A stretch of 64,000 nt of DNA from Lasiosphaeria ovina. Taxonomy: Eukaryota > Ascomycota > Sordariomycetes > Sordariales > Lasiosphaeriaceae. A program made the position numbers and the translations under genes. Location of the stretch: positions 124,001-188,000 of the forward strand of contig JAULSN010000009.1 in the NCBI GenBank assembly GCA_033439765.1, in the 5' to 3' direction. Shown here piece by piece: positions 10,658 through 22,009 of the stretch (position 1 is its first letter; the number at the start of each line of letters is the position of its first letter). Below the pieces are notes generated by a model. The model made no database searches, was not told where the DNA came from, and saw only the letters and a program-made list of their open reading frames with translations.

Positions 10658-11593
10658 ATGGCGCCCCAGGCCATCATCCAAGTCGAGTTCGTCGGCAACT
10701 ACCCAATCGCCTGGGAACCACCGGCACCGGGTGAATCGCAGGCATCGTAAGGTCCTTCTCAACTTTCCGATTCGGAAACGTTCTACTCGCAGTCCACCGT
10801 CTCCGATTCTAGGTTCCCATCAATAGATGAAGAGCTCAAACGACAGTTTATCGCTTTTGTTGAAGAGCAAATGCGCGGAGCAAGGGGCGACCCCGATCCC
10901 GAGGCCAATTTTCGTGGCCCCGAAGTCCAGATGGGTGAACTGAAAAATTACCACTGCTTGTTGGCCATTCTCCGTGACCCAACTTCGGCCCTTCAAGGTA
11001 CCAATCTCACGCGGTTTAAGTATTTTATGAAAGATGGAATGTTTAAATCCCATGAACAGGGGTATCAAGCACTCTATAGACGCTACCTCGACGAGATCAA
11101 CAAGTTAGGGGAGCTCTGGTGCCAAAAAAACAAGCAAGAGTCTAATCGCCCCAAAGAGGATCGGGATGCCCAAAGAATCGTCAAAGGCTGGTACAAGGAG
11201 ATGTGTACCCTCACTGGCGCTACTTTCTTGTTGGAAGCAGCTCACATCATCGATATCCGAGTCATAAACAAAATGGGACCAGATAAGGATGTCTATAAAA
11301 TCTGGGACACGTTGAGAGTTTTCTGGCCGCTCAAGGTTCTTAATAATCTCAAAATTAGCGGCGACGAAAAGCGGAATATTCTCCCTCTAAGGATTGACGC
11401 CCATAAATTTTGGGATACGCACCACTTTGCCCTCCGACCCCTTGAGCATCCTACGGACCCGACTCGGATTCTGGGCTTCGATCTTCAGTCGAGAATTTCT
11501 CTCTCTATCATCGTCTGGAAGAGCGAGAATTGCGGCTCTCAAATCGGCTGTGGTCATGGCAGATTCCGCGTTCTCGTCGGTTTCGGGAGTTAG
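10658..11593 (+). CDS. HNH nuclease-domain protein (fungal HNH_2 type)
   Basis: Exon 1 (10658-10746, MAPQAIIQVEF...) joins through a 66-bp intron (10747-10812) to an open frame ending at 11593. Phase agrees (codon split TC|G). The product of about 289 residues has the HNH_2 layout: TGATFLLEAAHII with the first His near residue 174, then ILPLRIDAHKFWD with the second His near 227, followed by HFALRPL. Such proteins are common and multicopy in filamentous fungi; their role is unknown, and a DNA-nicking activity is inferred from the fold. After TRILGFD (about 11485) the continuation RISLSIIVWK looks foreign, whereas the +1 frame reads VENFSLYHRLEERELRLSNRLW, a coiled coil typical of these proteins. 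A one-base indel near 11488 may therefore have broken the gene or be a sequence error. Confidence 0.65.
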
Positions 11594-12236
11594 ACCATAC
11601 CGTCGTAAGAATCGCCCTCCTAAATGGGCCAGGTTTTGTGAGAATGACGAGTTTGCCGTTTCTGGAGACTCGGTCCATTGAAGAGGGCGATACCAACATT
11701 AGACTGTGTATTCCTAGAGGCCAAAGTATCCACGCTTGGCCTTCTCACAGATTTCATCCGGATCGGTGCTTTGGAATGGCGCTGAAGTGAGGTATTACAG
11801 ACACAGCGTAGCAAACTTCGCCTTCTCGAGACTTTTATCGATACCTTCTCTTCGGAAGAAATGTCTGAGGCGTCACGTTTAGCTAAGGACGGAACGCCCC
11901 GGTGACGAGCAAAAGACTTGGGTAGATGCTCACTAAGAAGCGGTACGATGCACAATGTGAACTGTACTATCAGGGCTTGCTGTCGTCGAACCCGTTGGGT
12001 GGCAAAGATCCAGCAACGATCCGCACAGCTCCTTGCAGCCCACGCGCAGACGCTCAGAGTAATCGACGGTTCCCTTCGCAGGGTCAATGCAAAAGATCAC
12101 TTGGATCTCTCTCCCAGTCCAAGATAGGCTGCGCGCATAACACCAGAGTCAGGACCCTCAGCGCAGTGTTACGTTCTGCTTCGATGGACTCGTCCAGAGA
12201 ACGCGTGAGAAAACTCGTTCGTATCTATCAATATTT

Positions 12237-13279
12237 TTAGCTCAAACAAACCTCAAGGGACTCGAAATAGATGAAGGAGCGGGACGCTTTCCCGACATTA
12301 CGAGGGAAGACCTCGGTCCTCAATTCCCGGTGAAACTCTGTAAGGGTTGGTTGATGGAGGAGGTTTTGCATCACCAACTTGACAAAGAGAAACATGGCTG
12401 AGAAAGTGATAATCAGTATGAAGATTTGATGAAGATGGAGGATAACTCACCACGAGCTTCGGTAAGTACTTGGTAACGCATGAGGTCTTTCCAAGTGTCT
12501 GAAATATCAAACTTGGTCTGGATCATTGCAGAGACTTCTTCGCAGTATTTTTTGACATCATGGACATGAGCTGATCGCTCCAAATTGATCTCGGGATGGC
12601 ACATTAGCGCGGCATCCAGCACTCCATCTCGTTGACCTGACACCAAGACCCTCACGAACCCAGGGGAGTCCTCATCCCTCTTGATGACGAGTGACAAAAG
12701 CCATTTCACCGATCTTTCGGCTTCTCCCTTGCCACACTCGTCAATACCATCGACTATGATGTACGATGTCTTGTAGCTGGCGAGAGCGGTCCTGATGTAT
12801 GATTGAAGCCGAGTGATGGATAGCTCGCATGAATCGATGGAGGAAAACTCGTCTAGTAGCTCGTCGGACAATGCCGCTTCTTGGGTAATAAGTTGATCTA
12901 AAAAACGCTCGAACCAAGGATTTGTGACAGACTTTGTCAGCATGGCTGTGCTTGAAGTAGAGGTACGATGCTGAGCAACGACTGTCTCGAAGTTCTGGCC
13001 CTTCACCGAGCAGTCGTTCGATAACCCCAGAAACCAAGATCGTCTTGCCTAGTAATTCACGGGTCAGTCCTCCAACGTCGAATGAAGTGCTGAAAGTGGT
13101 GTCCTCTCTTTACCTGCGCCCGGCTTTCCATTGAGGTACAGAATCCTGTTTCCAGGATACTGCCGCTCATGCCAATGCTTGTCGGTCTCATCTACGAATA
13201 AATATCGGAATCGCAGGGTCAATTCCGCATTTTCTTTGTCCCGAATTTTGGCCACATTTGAGCGACCCTCGAGGACCAC
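12237..13279 (-). pseudogene. NACHT/STAND NTPase (NLR-like), frameshifted
   Basis: Three exons are readable: ~13279-13114, 13048-12451 and 12397-12237, with introns 13049-13113 (65 bp) and 12398-12450 (53 bp), phases matching. The joined text gives NRILYLNGKPGAGKTILVSG (Walker A split by an intron), then YLYFKHSHADKVCHKSLVRAF, LDQLITQEAALSDEL, SYIIVDGIDECGKG (Walker B), VLVSGQRDG, then MFLFVKLVMQNLLHQPT. This is the core of fungal NACHT proteins, intracellular receptors that oligomerise in heterokaryon incompatibility or defence. A run of six A (12900-12905) shifts the frame: five would join SLVRAF to LDQLITQ. No N-terminal effector domain or C-terminal repeats are visible; the last exon ends soon after the FPRN motif. 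The 5' part up to about 13462 is unclear. Confidence 0.75.
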
Positions 13280-13503
13280 CTAAGACAATGGCTTCTGCTG
13301 GGCAAAAACATCCGCGCGTCGAGGATTGGGCAGATTAGGGAGATGAAGGCTGGGGACTGGGTCCCCTTGACCCACAGCGCGCAGACAGAGGTCCTCATCT
13401 CGCCCCCCAAGCCATCTGCTACGGTGCGGTAAGAAATCTGATAGAGATTTGCATAACCCCATCGTTATGTCGACTGACGACCTGACGACAGCTTCTCGAC
13501 GCT

Positions 13504-14013
13504 ATGGCCTTGGTTCTCCCTGAAGCCAGCTTCAATCATGATACCTGCACTTTCGAAACCCGATTTTTCGGTTTCAACGTCAGTAGCTCTGAGGGATGCC
13601 TAATGCTTGACGCACCAAGTGCTCCGCAATTCGCCGTCCTGGATACCCAGGACCACATCCAAGCTGGCCCCTCTCGCAGATCTTCGCGTCTTTCTTCACG
13701 CCGTGTTCTGGACTCAACGGAAGTTGCTAGTGTCAAGCGGCGCACGAAAGGAAAGGAAAGGAAAGCCAAATCTCAGAAAATTCTCTTTGTCGATCAATGT
13801 CATAGGCCCGGAAACGACATTTCTTCCATGGGTCCAAGGACTCGAGCCGCAGAAGAGCTCGAAAATATTCAAGAGTCTCCGACAGATGTGTCCCAGGACT
13901 ATGAGCTGCACACGAGCGAAGGACTCATCTCACCCCTTAAAAGGTGGCTGCCCAGCATCCTCTTGAATATCTTCGATTTGGGTACATCAGTGGGACTAAA
14001 TTTGTTGACTTGA
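13504..14013 (+). CDS. Hypothetical 169-aa ORF, possibly 5' part of the SNF2 gene
   Basis: An ATG-initiated frame (MALVLPEASF...) rich in Ser, Arg and Lys around residues 55-95 (SRRSSRLSSRR, RRTKGKERK), with no known domain. It sits head-to-head with the NACHT gene and runs directly into SNF2 helicase text starting at 14012 in another frame. Fungal SNF2 proteins of the Rad5/HLTF type often have a long, poorly conserved N-terminus, so this may be that region. I cannot show it by homology. Confidence 0.35.
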   Translation: MALVLPEASFNHDTCTFETRFFGFNVSSSEGCLMLDAPSAPQFAVLDTQDHIQAGPSRRSSRLSSRRVLDSTEVASVKRRTKGKERKAKSQKILFVDQCHRPGNDISSMGPRTRAAEELENIQESPTDVSQDYELHTSEGLISPLKRWLPSILLNIFDLGTSVGLNLLT

Positions 14014-14640
14014 AGGCTACAGACATCAAGAGGACGCCGTTCGTTTCATTCTCATGCGTGAGGACCCCAGCTTCGAGGCTGGTGTTGCCGTTCTAGGTGG
14101 TTCAGGGGGTACCACAAGGTAGGGTAGGTTTGTCAAGACTCCTGGAAGCGAGATGAATGTTTTAGGCCAACAAACTTTCAGCTGACAATAATCTTTTTAG
14201 TCACCTTCCAGGGACCCTCAAACCGTACGTATTCTCCATGGGCCAAACCGGTCAAACGACATCGAACTCGTCGCCTCGTGCGATGTTGTTCTCACCACAT
14301 GCGCAACTCTCGTGGCGGATTCAAAGAATTCTGCTGTTCTTTACCAGATGGAATGGTATCGTGTCGTCTTGGATGAAGGTACGGTACACTACTCATCACA
14401 TTTTATGTGTAACTACATCTCCAACTCTAACACATACCACAGCACATTGCATTCGGAACTCTGCATCGAGTCAGTTCCACGTAGCATCCAACATATCTGC
14501 CAACCGCCGGTGGTGTCAGAGGGGGACACCAGTCCAAAACAATGGGCGATCTTTCATCGCTCGCCGCGTTCCTTCGTCTCCCTCCAGCTGCTACCAAGGC
14601 CGAATTCGAACGTGAGATACTTGCTCTGCGACTGTGATAG
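14012..14640 (+). pseudogene. SNF2-family helicase fragment
   Basis: The text begins GYRHQEDAVRFILMRED (the start of the SNF2 ATPase lobe), loses the Walker A segment, then resumes at about 14200 with VRILHGPNRSNDIELVASCDVVLTTCATLVADSK, YQMEWYRVVLDE and, after a 64-bp intron (14379-14442), AHCIRNSASSQFHVASNISANRRWC and RGTPVQN. The DEAH box is split by the intron. An extra G in GGG at 14544-14546 breaks the frame; without it DLSSLAAFLRLPPAATKAEFE follows, as in Rad5/HLTF-like translocases. The helicase C-terminal lobe is missing. These enzymes remodel chromatin or act in DNA repair. Clearly a broken copy, with loss of the ATP-binding loop, a frameshift and a 3' truncation. Confidence 0.7.
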
Positions 14641-14698
14641 CGAAGATGAGGCAGCTGAGTTGGAGGTCTACTGCTGCCAGGCCGGTAGGAGAGACCAT

Positions 14699-15168
14699 GA
14701 GACCGAAGATGGGGTGGCCGATTCGGAGGTGTATTAATAATGTCAGACTATTGAGAGGCCGCTCGTGAGCCAGGTCGGCTCCGGACCGTTAGACCGAAGA
14801 TGGGGTGTCTGATTCGGAGATGTACTGATGCCGGGCCGATACCAGAGACCATGAGACCGAAGATGGGGTGGTCTGGATGTGCTACTTGGACGTGCCAGTC
14901 GTGCTAGTACCACGCCGGTGCCGGACGATGAGACCGAAGATGGGGTGTCCCAGTGGTGAGGATATGTCAGACAGGTGCTGGAGCTTGAGCCTAGACGGGA
15001 GCGGCTGAGGAGTGTTGCTTCAGTTGAGACTAGTGTCCGAGAGCGTGACGATGCCGGGACTGGCGAGCTGACTGAGGAATATGGCTGGCTGGTGGTCCGA
15101 ACCTTGGGTGGGTGTCCGAAGAGCTCCGATGGCGCTAGCGAGCGCCTAATGAGACCGAAGATGGGGTG
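14699..15168 (+). repeat. Dispersed 18-mer, five copies
   Basis: GAGACCGAAGATGGGGTG or a one-base variant occurs at 14699-14716, 14790-14807, 14853-14870, 14930-14947 and 15151-15168. Neighbouring text such as GATTCGGAGRTGTA is also partly shared, so these are remnants of an irregular tandem array of about 60-90 bp units directly after the SNF2 fragment. Confidence 0.8.
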
Positions 15169-15405
15169 CCTGGAAAAGAGGAGAAGAACAGCAGAGCGAG
15201 TGTCTCGATATATTTTATCCCGTAAATCCCATCCACTGCGGAGCTGGGCAAGAGCACTCTGCTCCTGCCCCAGAGCAACCAGTCATAACGGGAGACGAGG
15301 ATTGGTAGGGCATTGGCAGGGCAGTTGCCGTTCCTGTTAGGGGGAGGGGAGGAGCGAGGCAACCACAGCGCCAGAAGCCGTCACAGGTGAGGGGCAAGGC
15401 AGGGC

Positions 15406-16525
15406 CTAGAGGTCGCAGCCGGGCCTTTCCAGCGCGGCGCGAAGTAGAGGCAATGTAGGAAGTGCCGTCCTTGACTGGAACTCGGGAATGTCCTCTGGTC
15501 TGAGATCAAGCCGATACGACGGGAGGATGGGCTGTCGCGCGCTTCGACGAGAAAAGCACGGCCCAAATAAACGGCCAAAAAAACTATCCAAGAGCGGCTT
15601 CAAGATCACCTTCGTAGCGATGTAAAAAGGCACGAAGGGAAAGGTCATGTTGTACAATGCGGCGAAGGACGGGCTGGTTGATGAGAAACAGGCAGTCCAA
15701 ATTATCTGGGTAATGACGCCTATGACGGCCTCGATCCAGATTGGTTTGTTGGTCAGTCCTTGCCAGATTTGATGACGGTCGAGCGGCCAGGCCGATGTCG
15801 TTTTTTGGCGGGCACTAGGCCGGGAGGTTGCAGAAGGTCCCATCAAAGGCTGCTTTTCGTTCATTGCTGAGGTGGTCGGGTTGTGCGTGGCTGCCTCAGT
15901 GACCATGGTAGGCGAAACGGATGGGTGTTGCTTCGGAAGGAGCACGGTGATGAACGAAAGGCTCCTCCTGTCTGGGGTTGCCGCCTGCAATTTATAGTAT
16001 TGCGATGAAGGAAGGAAAATTGGGGCGAGTAGCCGTGGTAGTCCTGACGCTCAGGCTCAGAGAAACGTATACGGCTTCCGGTATGGTATCGTAAGTCTTG
16101 CGACCACGACGCCTCCAGTCATCAAACTCGGAGTAGGTGCTTGGCCGCTCCTCTGGGCGTGCTGGAGTCCCATCGGCGCTTTCGTTGTCCCAATCTCGGC
16201 GAGGGCCAGGGTGAGAGCTGCCAGGCCGCGGTCCCCGCGTTCCTTGTGGACGTGCAGAGTCTAAATCGTATCTTGCCAACTCCGATGGCCTTGTGTACTC
16301 ATAGTTATCGACATGGCCCTCGTTGGTGTTTTCGGAGACCCGTTGTGGCATGGCTGAGTTGGACCCCTTTGGTATTAAGCGAGGCGATATTGCAGATCCT
16401 GTCTCTTCTGTTGGCTGCTCGAAACAACCCCTCCTTTGTTTTGGCAGCAGAGCCTCGGGACCTGATTGCTCAAAGTGCGAGCTGAAAACTACGTTCCATA
16501 CTGGTTGCGGATGGGCAGGCAACAT
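15406..16525 (-). CDS. Hypothetical membrane protein (two exons, 343 aa)
   Basis: Exon 1 runs 16525-16073 from an ATG (MLPAHPQPVWNV...), exon 2 runs 15984-15406, with an intron of 88 bp (GTATAC...TTGCAG) and phase 0 on both sides. Exon 1 codes for a hydrophilic, charged and proline-rich half (residues 1-151: SELARYDLDSARPQG, DWRRRGRKTYDTIPEA). Exon 2 holds two hydrophobic segments, IWIEAVIGVITQIIWTACF and FAALYNMTFPFVPFYIATKV, and a short basic tail. I do not recognise the family. A soluble N-terminal region with two C-terminal membrane spans is what the sequence shows. Both halves stay open and the splice sites are good, so it may be a real gene. Confidence 0.45.
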
Positions 16526-17471
16526 AATGTCGGTGGGCTGTACCTATGACTCATCAGATGGCAGCCCCTATCCACATGATGGATTCCTCTTTGGCATCGT
16601 TGCCTGGGTCTTTTTGGGGGGACACACACGCACTACGTCTTCAATCCCAGAGTAGGATTCTATTTTGGGGCAGGTGGCAAAGATAGAGCTTGTAGAATTA
16701 ATAGACCTTGGTATATTTAGATCGGCGAATCCTGGGTTCTTGGTACCGCCTCCGTATACAAGTAACCTACGAGATTATCCCATTTTCCGGAACTCATTAT
16801 CCCATTCCTGGGCTCCAAGGCTTCCAAATTCGGCATACTTTACACCTACGACTGTCGCATTCTACAGACGGGGAGGGCACCTGACCGCCGAGGAAGTAAA
16901 TGCCAGGCTAGCAATCGCCAGTTGAACCAGCAATGCAGGTAGTGAGCTTGGACGGAAATCAAAAGTCCGCCAGCAAAGGTGGAGAGCAATGAACGGTTGA
17001 ACCATGTCAGGCTAGAACGAGATCTAAGGCCGGAGACTCGAGAGCGCGTTCTCGTTGTAGGCAGGTGCGGCGGTGCGGCTGGCTGGGAGCAGGCTGCAAG
17101 GTGAAAGACGCAGTGTGGTGGTGGTTTGACCTGGAGACTTGCCGGGGCGGTTGTGACTCTGCTAGTTAGAAGGAAGCACCGGAGTCGAGGCACACGGTTG
17201 GAGAAGGTCCACGTCTACAAAAAATGAGAAGAGTGGGAGGGGTCTCGATGTGTCTTATCTTGCTCGGGATTATTATCTATACGCGAACACGCCAACCACC
17301 ATCAGCTCGTGTCATCTTGATATTGTGCTTCAAGCCACCTACGATGGGTATTAATGGTGCTATGGTCACTATTGTTGCTAACAAACAAACCCAATAAGAA
17401 TTAAATTGAGACACAAAAAATTGAGACACAATAGAGGGCAGAAGAGACAAGACAATTTGGAGCCTTACTCA

Positions 17472-17503
<32 letters not shown>

Positions 17504-20500
17504 AAGAGAGAAATAGAAAAAAGCCAAGACACATTGGCAAGTCCCAGTTTGTCGGGCGACGAGTCTCGCGGCCCGCCACCACCACCACCTCGGACGGGAA
17601 ACATTCCAGCCCGTGGGCACCTGACGTTGTTGGTGGTGGTGGTGCTCCTTGCCTGGCCAGCATCGGCGAGATGCTCGACGGGGCACGCAGATGGTGAAGG
17701 CCGCGCCGCCATGGCCCCCACTGAACCTCCATCTCTCTCGGTCGTGGCCAAGTCCTTCTCGGCGCGACACACTTGGCGAACTGGCCGAGCTCCAGGGCAA
17801 GCACGTCGCCGAGCCTGTTTTCCCACCATATATATATATATATACGGCGACTTGACTGAGGAGGTCCTCGGTGATGGCCTCGGGAGCGATGGGCAGGGTT
17901 AAAGCAATGTCCTGCGCCAGCACGTCGATGAGAGCCTGCTCTGCGCCGTCTTCAGCCGCACCGTCGACTACTTCAAGCTTGTCTCGGTCCCGACCAGCGC
18001 GCGCCCTCAAGATCGGCCTCGACATATCCTACAGGCGCTCGAGGGGCGCCTGTTCTCTCACAACTCGCCCCTCGGCCAGAGGAACTTGCAGCCGGGATGC
18101 GGGGCACATCGGGATCAAAAGAGAAGACTGGGAGCGAGGGCTTTAGACTTTGAATCGCAGAATGTTGCGCCAACGCCGTCCTCTTGCGCGGCCACACGTC
18201 GCACGACCTAACCTTGACCGGCATCTGAGAAGGGTCTATCTACATGGCCAGGAGCGAGGAAGGTAATACGAACGACGGCAATCGGCGTTTCGGCAAGAGC
18301 GGTGGCTATAACTCCCCGAGGGTGGTAAGGGATGATCGGCGACGTCCTACGGTGCATCCATACCTGGTTTGGGCTCGACGTCGCATGTAAGTAAGGCGGC
18401 GGCGGGTCACACGACGCTGGCCGGGCGGCGTCGAACCGTACATGGGTTAATGCAGTTCTGTCTCTCCCCGAGGAAAAAATGCTGTTCGTCGCCTTTCAAG
18501 ATGACAAGTAGAGCTACGCATGGCCAGCCAACTGTGCCACACGCCGCTCCTACGACGTATCCTCGCAGCAGGAAATGTGCGATGGTCCCGCACGACTCCT
18601 TTTCTCGGCTGCTCTGTCCATTCATTTATTACCAACTCAGCCTGACCTGTATCTTGTGAAGCTAGGGCATTGTTTGGTTTGCTTCGATCTTGTCGATTGC
18701 GCACCTCCACCATCCGACGAGGGATGTGCGAGGTACTCACCGGCCGGGAGACTTTTTCCCCATCACAGCCCCCCCCCCCCCCAACATTACATGGCCCACC
18801 TGCCGCCGCCATCCGAGAGGCCAGGCCCGACCACGGCCGAGATCTCCGAGACGTCGCGGACCCAGGTGGTGCGCGGCTTCTCGCTGTCGCAGAGCAGCAC
18901 CATGGTCACGCAGCCGCCCAACCCGTCGCCGGCCATCCCCGAGCCGTGGTCGGCGCATGCGTATCGGCCCGTGCAGCCCAAGCAACAAGCAAAGTCGGAG
19001 CCAACGATACGGTGGGTGGGCAGTCAATGGATCAGAGTAAACCATCTTGGCTGCCTACCGAGTTGATGCCACCATTACGGCTTGCCGGGCGGGCGGGTAG
19101 ACAGGCAAGGCAGCGTGTCGATTACACATGGAGATTGGGCCGCATGGCGACGTGTCTCTGCTTTCCACGGCTGTGTATGTGCTTAGAATAGGCAACGAGG
19201 CAACCTTGTGGATCTCCGCGACGCGCCTCGGGCCGATCCAGCTTTCCCATCTGACGCGCTGATCAGGAGCTCCGACGCCACCCAACCGGACAACAGGGCG
19301 CTAGACCTTCTCTGGATCCAGCAACCAGCTTGCCTATGACACGGTGGAGACGAGTTACGGAAACGTCAGAGATATACGATCCCCGAGCTGAAGCGCGGAA
19401 AAATGAAGCAGGCTGGTTCGGTAGCCATCGTCTACTACGACAGCTACACCCGGTATTTCTTCCAGGAGCTGGTCAAATCCCTCTCGTCGGGCTGGGGCCT
19501 ACAGAAGACCAAAGCGGCCCAGCTCAGGAAGGTCGAGATTAAACCTACCAGACAATACGGACGGGAATACAGAGGGCGAGGCGTCATTTGCTGCGACGGG
19601 TATCTGAACTAACAAAGGAAGAGCCCGAGCTAGCCAACAGAGTTCCACAAGGAGCGGCTGGGGGGTCTGACTGGTTCGGCGCAAGAAACTGCATATCGCA
19701 GAAGAGTCGAGGGGTCATGTGCTCATAACAGACCCAACAACCTCCCAATCGCAGCGGTATAGCATGGGAAGAAAATTAGGCGAGGTGAGACTCAGGCCGA
19801 GCTAGGAGCAACAGGGTAGAAACGGTGCATAAGGTGTCAATTGAGGAACTGTGTCAAGGCGTCCTCACACACAAACAGGGATGGACGCATGGAGCAGACA
19901 AGCTTCCTGGCAATGACGGGGCGCCGGGGCATGAAGAGGGAGCGGAGCGCGAGCTTGGTTTGGAGCCTGCTGGAGTGGGCGATAAAGGAGGAGAGCGTCG
20001 GCAAACGCTAACTCGATCCAACGGCTATATGTTGAGGTGCAGCTGGACGGCCCCGAGCCGGCGAAAGAGACGGGCTACGCTACCAATGACTCCGGGACTC
20101 GACCATCATCACACTGCGATGCGCCGACTCAACCGCCTCGATCGGCAACGGTGGAATTTCAGACGAAACTGGCAGAACAGGCGCCGAGTATTGGCGAAAG
20201 CAGGCCTTTCATTTCTCGTTTCTTGTTTCGACATCCGGCCATACCATCCTCCAGAGGCAGCATTCAAGGTCTCCCGGAGAGAGAGTGCGAGAAGGAATGG
20301 AGATGGCCCCTTGCTCCCCCAAGATACCACCGCCAGCGTCGTTTTCCCAACTTCGCAGACGAAGAAGCAGTAAGGTAAGAAGCGCTTTCGCCCTGGTAAA
20401 ATCGCGGGTGCCGCTGTGAGCGCCCATGTCAGATTGGCTGATGAGCAGAAGAGACTCCTCTCTGTCAGAGCGCTCTGAACGACCACCACTCTACAAGGTT

Positions 20501-21429
20501 CTTCGCTGGCAGGTCGGGTGGTGGGGATGGGGCTCATAACTGCCCGACGTTGGACCAGTTCTCTTTCATCAAGGAGCATCTCTAGAGCCTTGCTCTCTGG
20601 GAACGATGGGGCCTCCCACACGAAGGGGTGGTCCCAGAACATGGGACCAGACAGAAGGGACCAGAACAAGGGGCCTCAGGCCGTCAAGGGTGAAGACCAA
20701 AATAGGGCCAAAGTATTCTCAATCAAGTGGGTCTTGGCAGTAGCGAGGCATGTCGTGGAAGGACGTCTCAAGGACATGGGTCGACAGAGGTTGCTGCTCT
20801 GGTTCATATCACCTTCATTCGCGACTGTCAATCATGGCAAACTCTCCCCATACAGGCTGTGCACTGGGACCAGACAGGAACGGACCCAAACAGGAGCTGA
20901 ATGTCGTCAAGAGTGAAGACCAGATATGAATCGGTCAGCGGGGGCAATGTAAGTAAACGACGAACAAGAAAGCCGTGAAGCAGAAACGGCACGTGAAGGA
21001 CGGTTTCGAACCCCTCTCGCCAGCTCGCGGTACGTGCCTGGCCTGCTAAATGTGCAATGAGGAAGAGTGGTATCTATCTTCGTCAGAGATGATTCGATGG
21101 CGCAAGCCTGTACAGAAAGAGTTATCTTGCCATATTGACGACGGCCAAGCAGCCGGTTCCGTTCCTCAGCTGGAAAAAGGCTACATCGGTAGTATAGTCG
21201 CCATCAAAGGTGATATTGACAAGGCCGAAAGCGAGATTGATGACCATGTAAACGGCGAGGATCGACACTGTCATGCGCGAGGCCGAAGGAGCCGTAGCGT
21301 AGCGTAGCGACAGGACTTTGGGTCGTTAATTCTCCACCACAGAGCTTTGGACGTTCTCGACGTAGGGGGGGGGAGTAGAGAATATTCTTCTTCAGAAAAG
21401 AGAGTGTATAGTCTAGGACGACGGCATGG
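16526..21429. other. No recognisable gene over about 4.9 kb
   Basis: Many overlapping frames on both strands, none with a domain I know. Low-complexity text includes GA/AG runs (about 17470-17505), TA runs (17828-17842), a GGT/GTG stretch (17628-17642) and poly-C (18771-18782). The frames at 17465-18025 (minus), 18670-19191 (plus) and 20109-20669 (minus) are the longest, but they overlap frames in other phases equally well and look like GC-driven open frames. Confidence 0.45.
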
Positions 21430-21434
21430 TAGTG

Positions 21435-21496
21435 CTGGTCATAGTCGTTAATAGAAGTGACGGTACTGGTCATAGTCGTTAATAGAAGTGACGGTA
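21435..21496 (+). repeat. 31-bp tandem duplication
   Basis: TGGTCATAGTCGTTAATAGA followed by AGTGACGGTAC occurs twice in direct tandem at 21435-21465 and 21466-21496, just outside the direct repeat that bounds the protease gene. Confidence 0.85.
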
Positions 21497-21529
21497 CGGA
21501 CGTACTCGACAAAACAACGAGTCCTCCAC

Positions 21530-21607
21530 AATACCATGGTCACAGTCATTGTGAGACATGTGGCGAGCAAATATTGCGAGAACAATTCATCGTACATGTC
21601 AGTGAAG
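21530..21607 (+). repeat. Left direct repeat bounding the protease gene
   Basis: Seventy-eight bases (AATACCATGGTCACAG ... GTCAGTGAAG) that reappear at 24095-24175 with only a 3-base TAC insertion. The pair encloses the protease gene and its promoter. Confidence 0.9.
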
Positions 21608-21710
21608 AATGGCAGATACCCTTTGCGCGCGCCTTCCATAAAAAGATGAATCGCACGCCTTCTTTGCTCAGTCAACGAGGCCCCTTCACACGTTCCCGAA
21701 TCCTGCTGGA

Positions 21711-21793
21711 ACCAGTTCCTCCTAGGAGCCTCCTAGGGGCCTCCTTAGGAGGAACTGGTGCTGCTGCCTAATTTCGCCGGTGCTGCTGCCTAA
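21711..21793. repeat. Imperfect hairpin followed by a short tandem repeat
   Basis: ACCAGTTCCTCCTAGGAG near 21716 is matched by CTCCTTAGGAGGAACTGGT ending near 21758, forming a stem of about 18 bp with one mismatch. GGTGCTGCTGCCTAAT then follows twice (about 21758-21793). It lies between the left direct repeat and the protease promoter. Confidence 0.7.
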
Positions 21794-21841
21794 TACCCAC
21801 AGGATGGAGCCTGCAATTTTTGCAGTCGTGCACGGACCAAC

Positions 21842-22009
21842 TACAATATCTATTTAAACACCTCCCCCCCGACCTTCTGCTCCCGACCTTCTGCTCCCGA
21901 ACCACAAACTCTTCTGCTCCCGAACCACAAACTCTTCTGCTCCCGAACCACAAACTCTTCCGCAAACCACGCATATTAAATCCAACACCTTCCTGCTCAC
22001 TCACTCATC
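21842..22009 (+). promoter_or_regulatory. Promoter/5' leader of the protease gene
   Basis: A TATA-like TATTTAAAC lies at about 21849. The leader then contains a pyrimidine-rich tandem array (TTCTGCTCCCGAACCACAAA plus CTC, about three copies at 21890-21962) and ends in ATCATGGCC, a good fungal start context. CT-rich leaders are common in fungal genes; the repeat array itself is unusual. Confidence 0.5.

Noticed and set aside
17465..18025. 186-codon minus-strand ORF containing LEVVDGAAEDGAEQALIDVL
   Set aside because: The helical start is suggestive but runs into TA and GA low complexity and changes to out-of-frame-like text; not enough to call a gene.
20109..20669. 186-codon minus-strand ORF
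   Set aside because: No domain, and overlapping plus-strand frames are as long; amino-acid make-up looks random.
20988..21038. tRNA-like text: GGCACGT and ACGTGCC ends with a TTTCGAACCCC segment
   Set aside because: Only 51 bases between the ends; there is no room for D and anticodon arms, so it is a chance hairpin.
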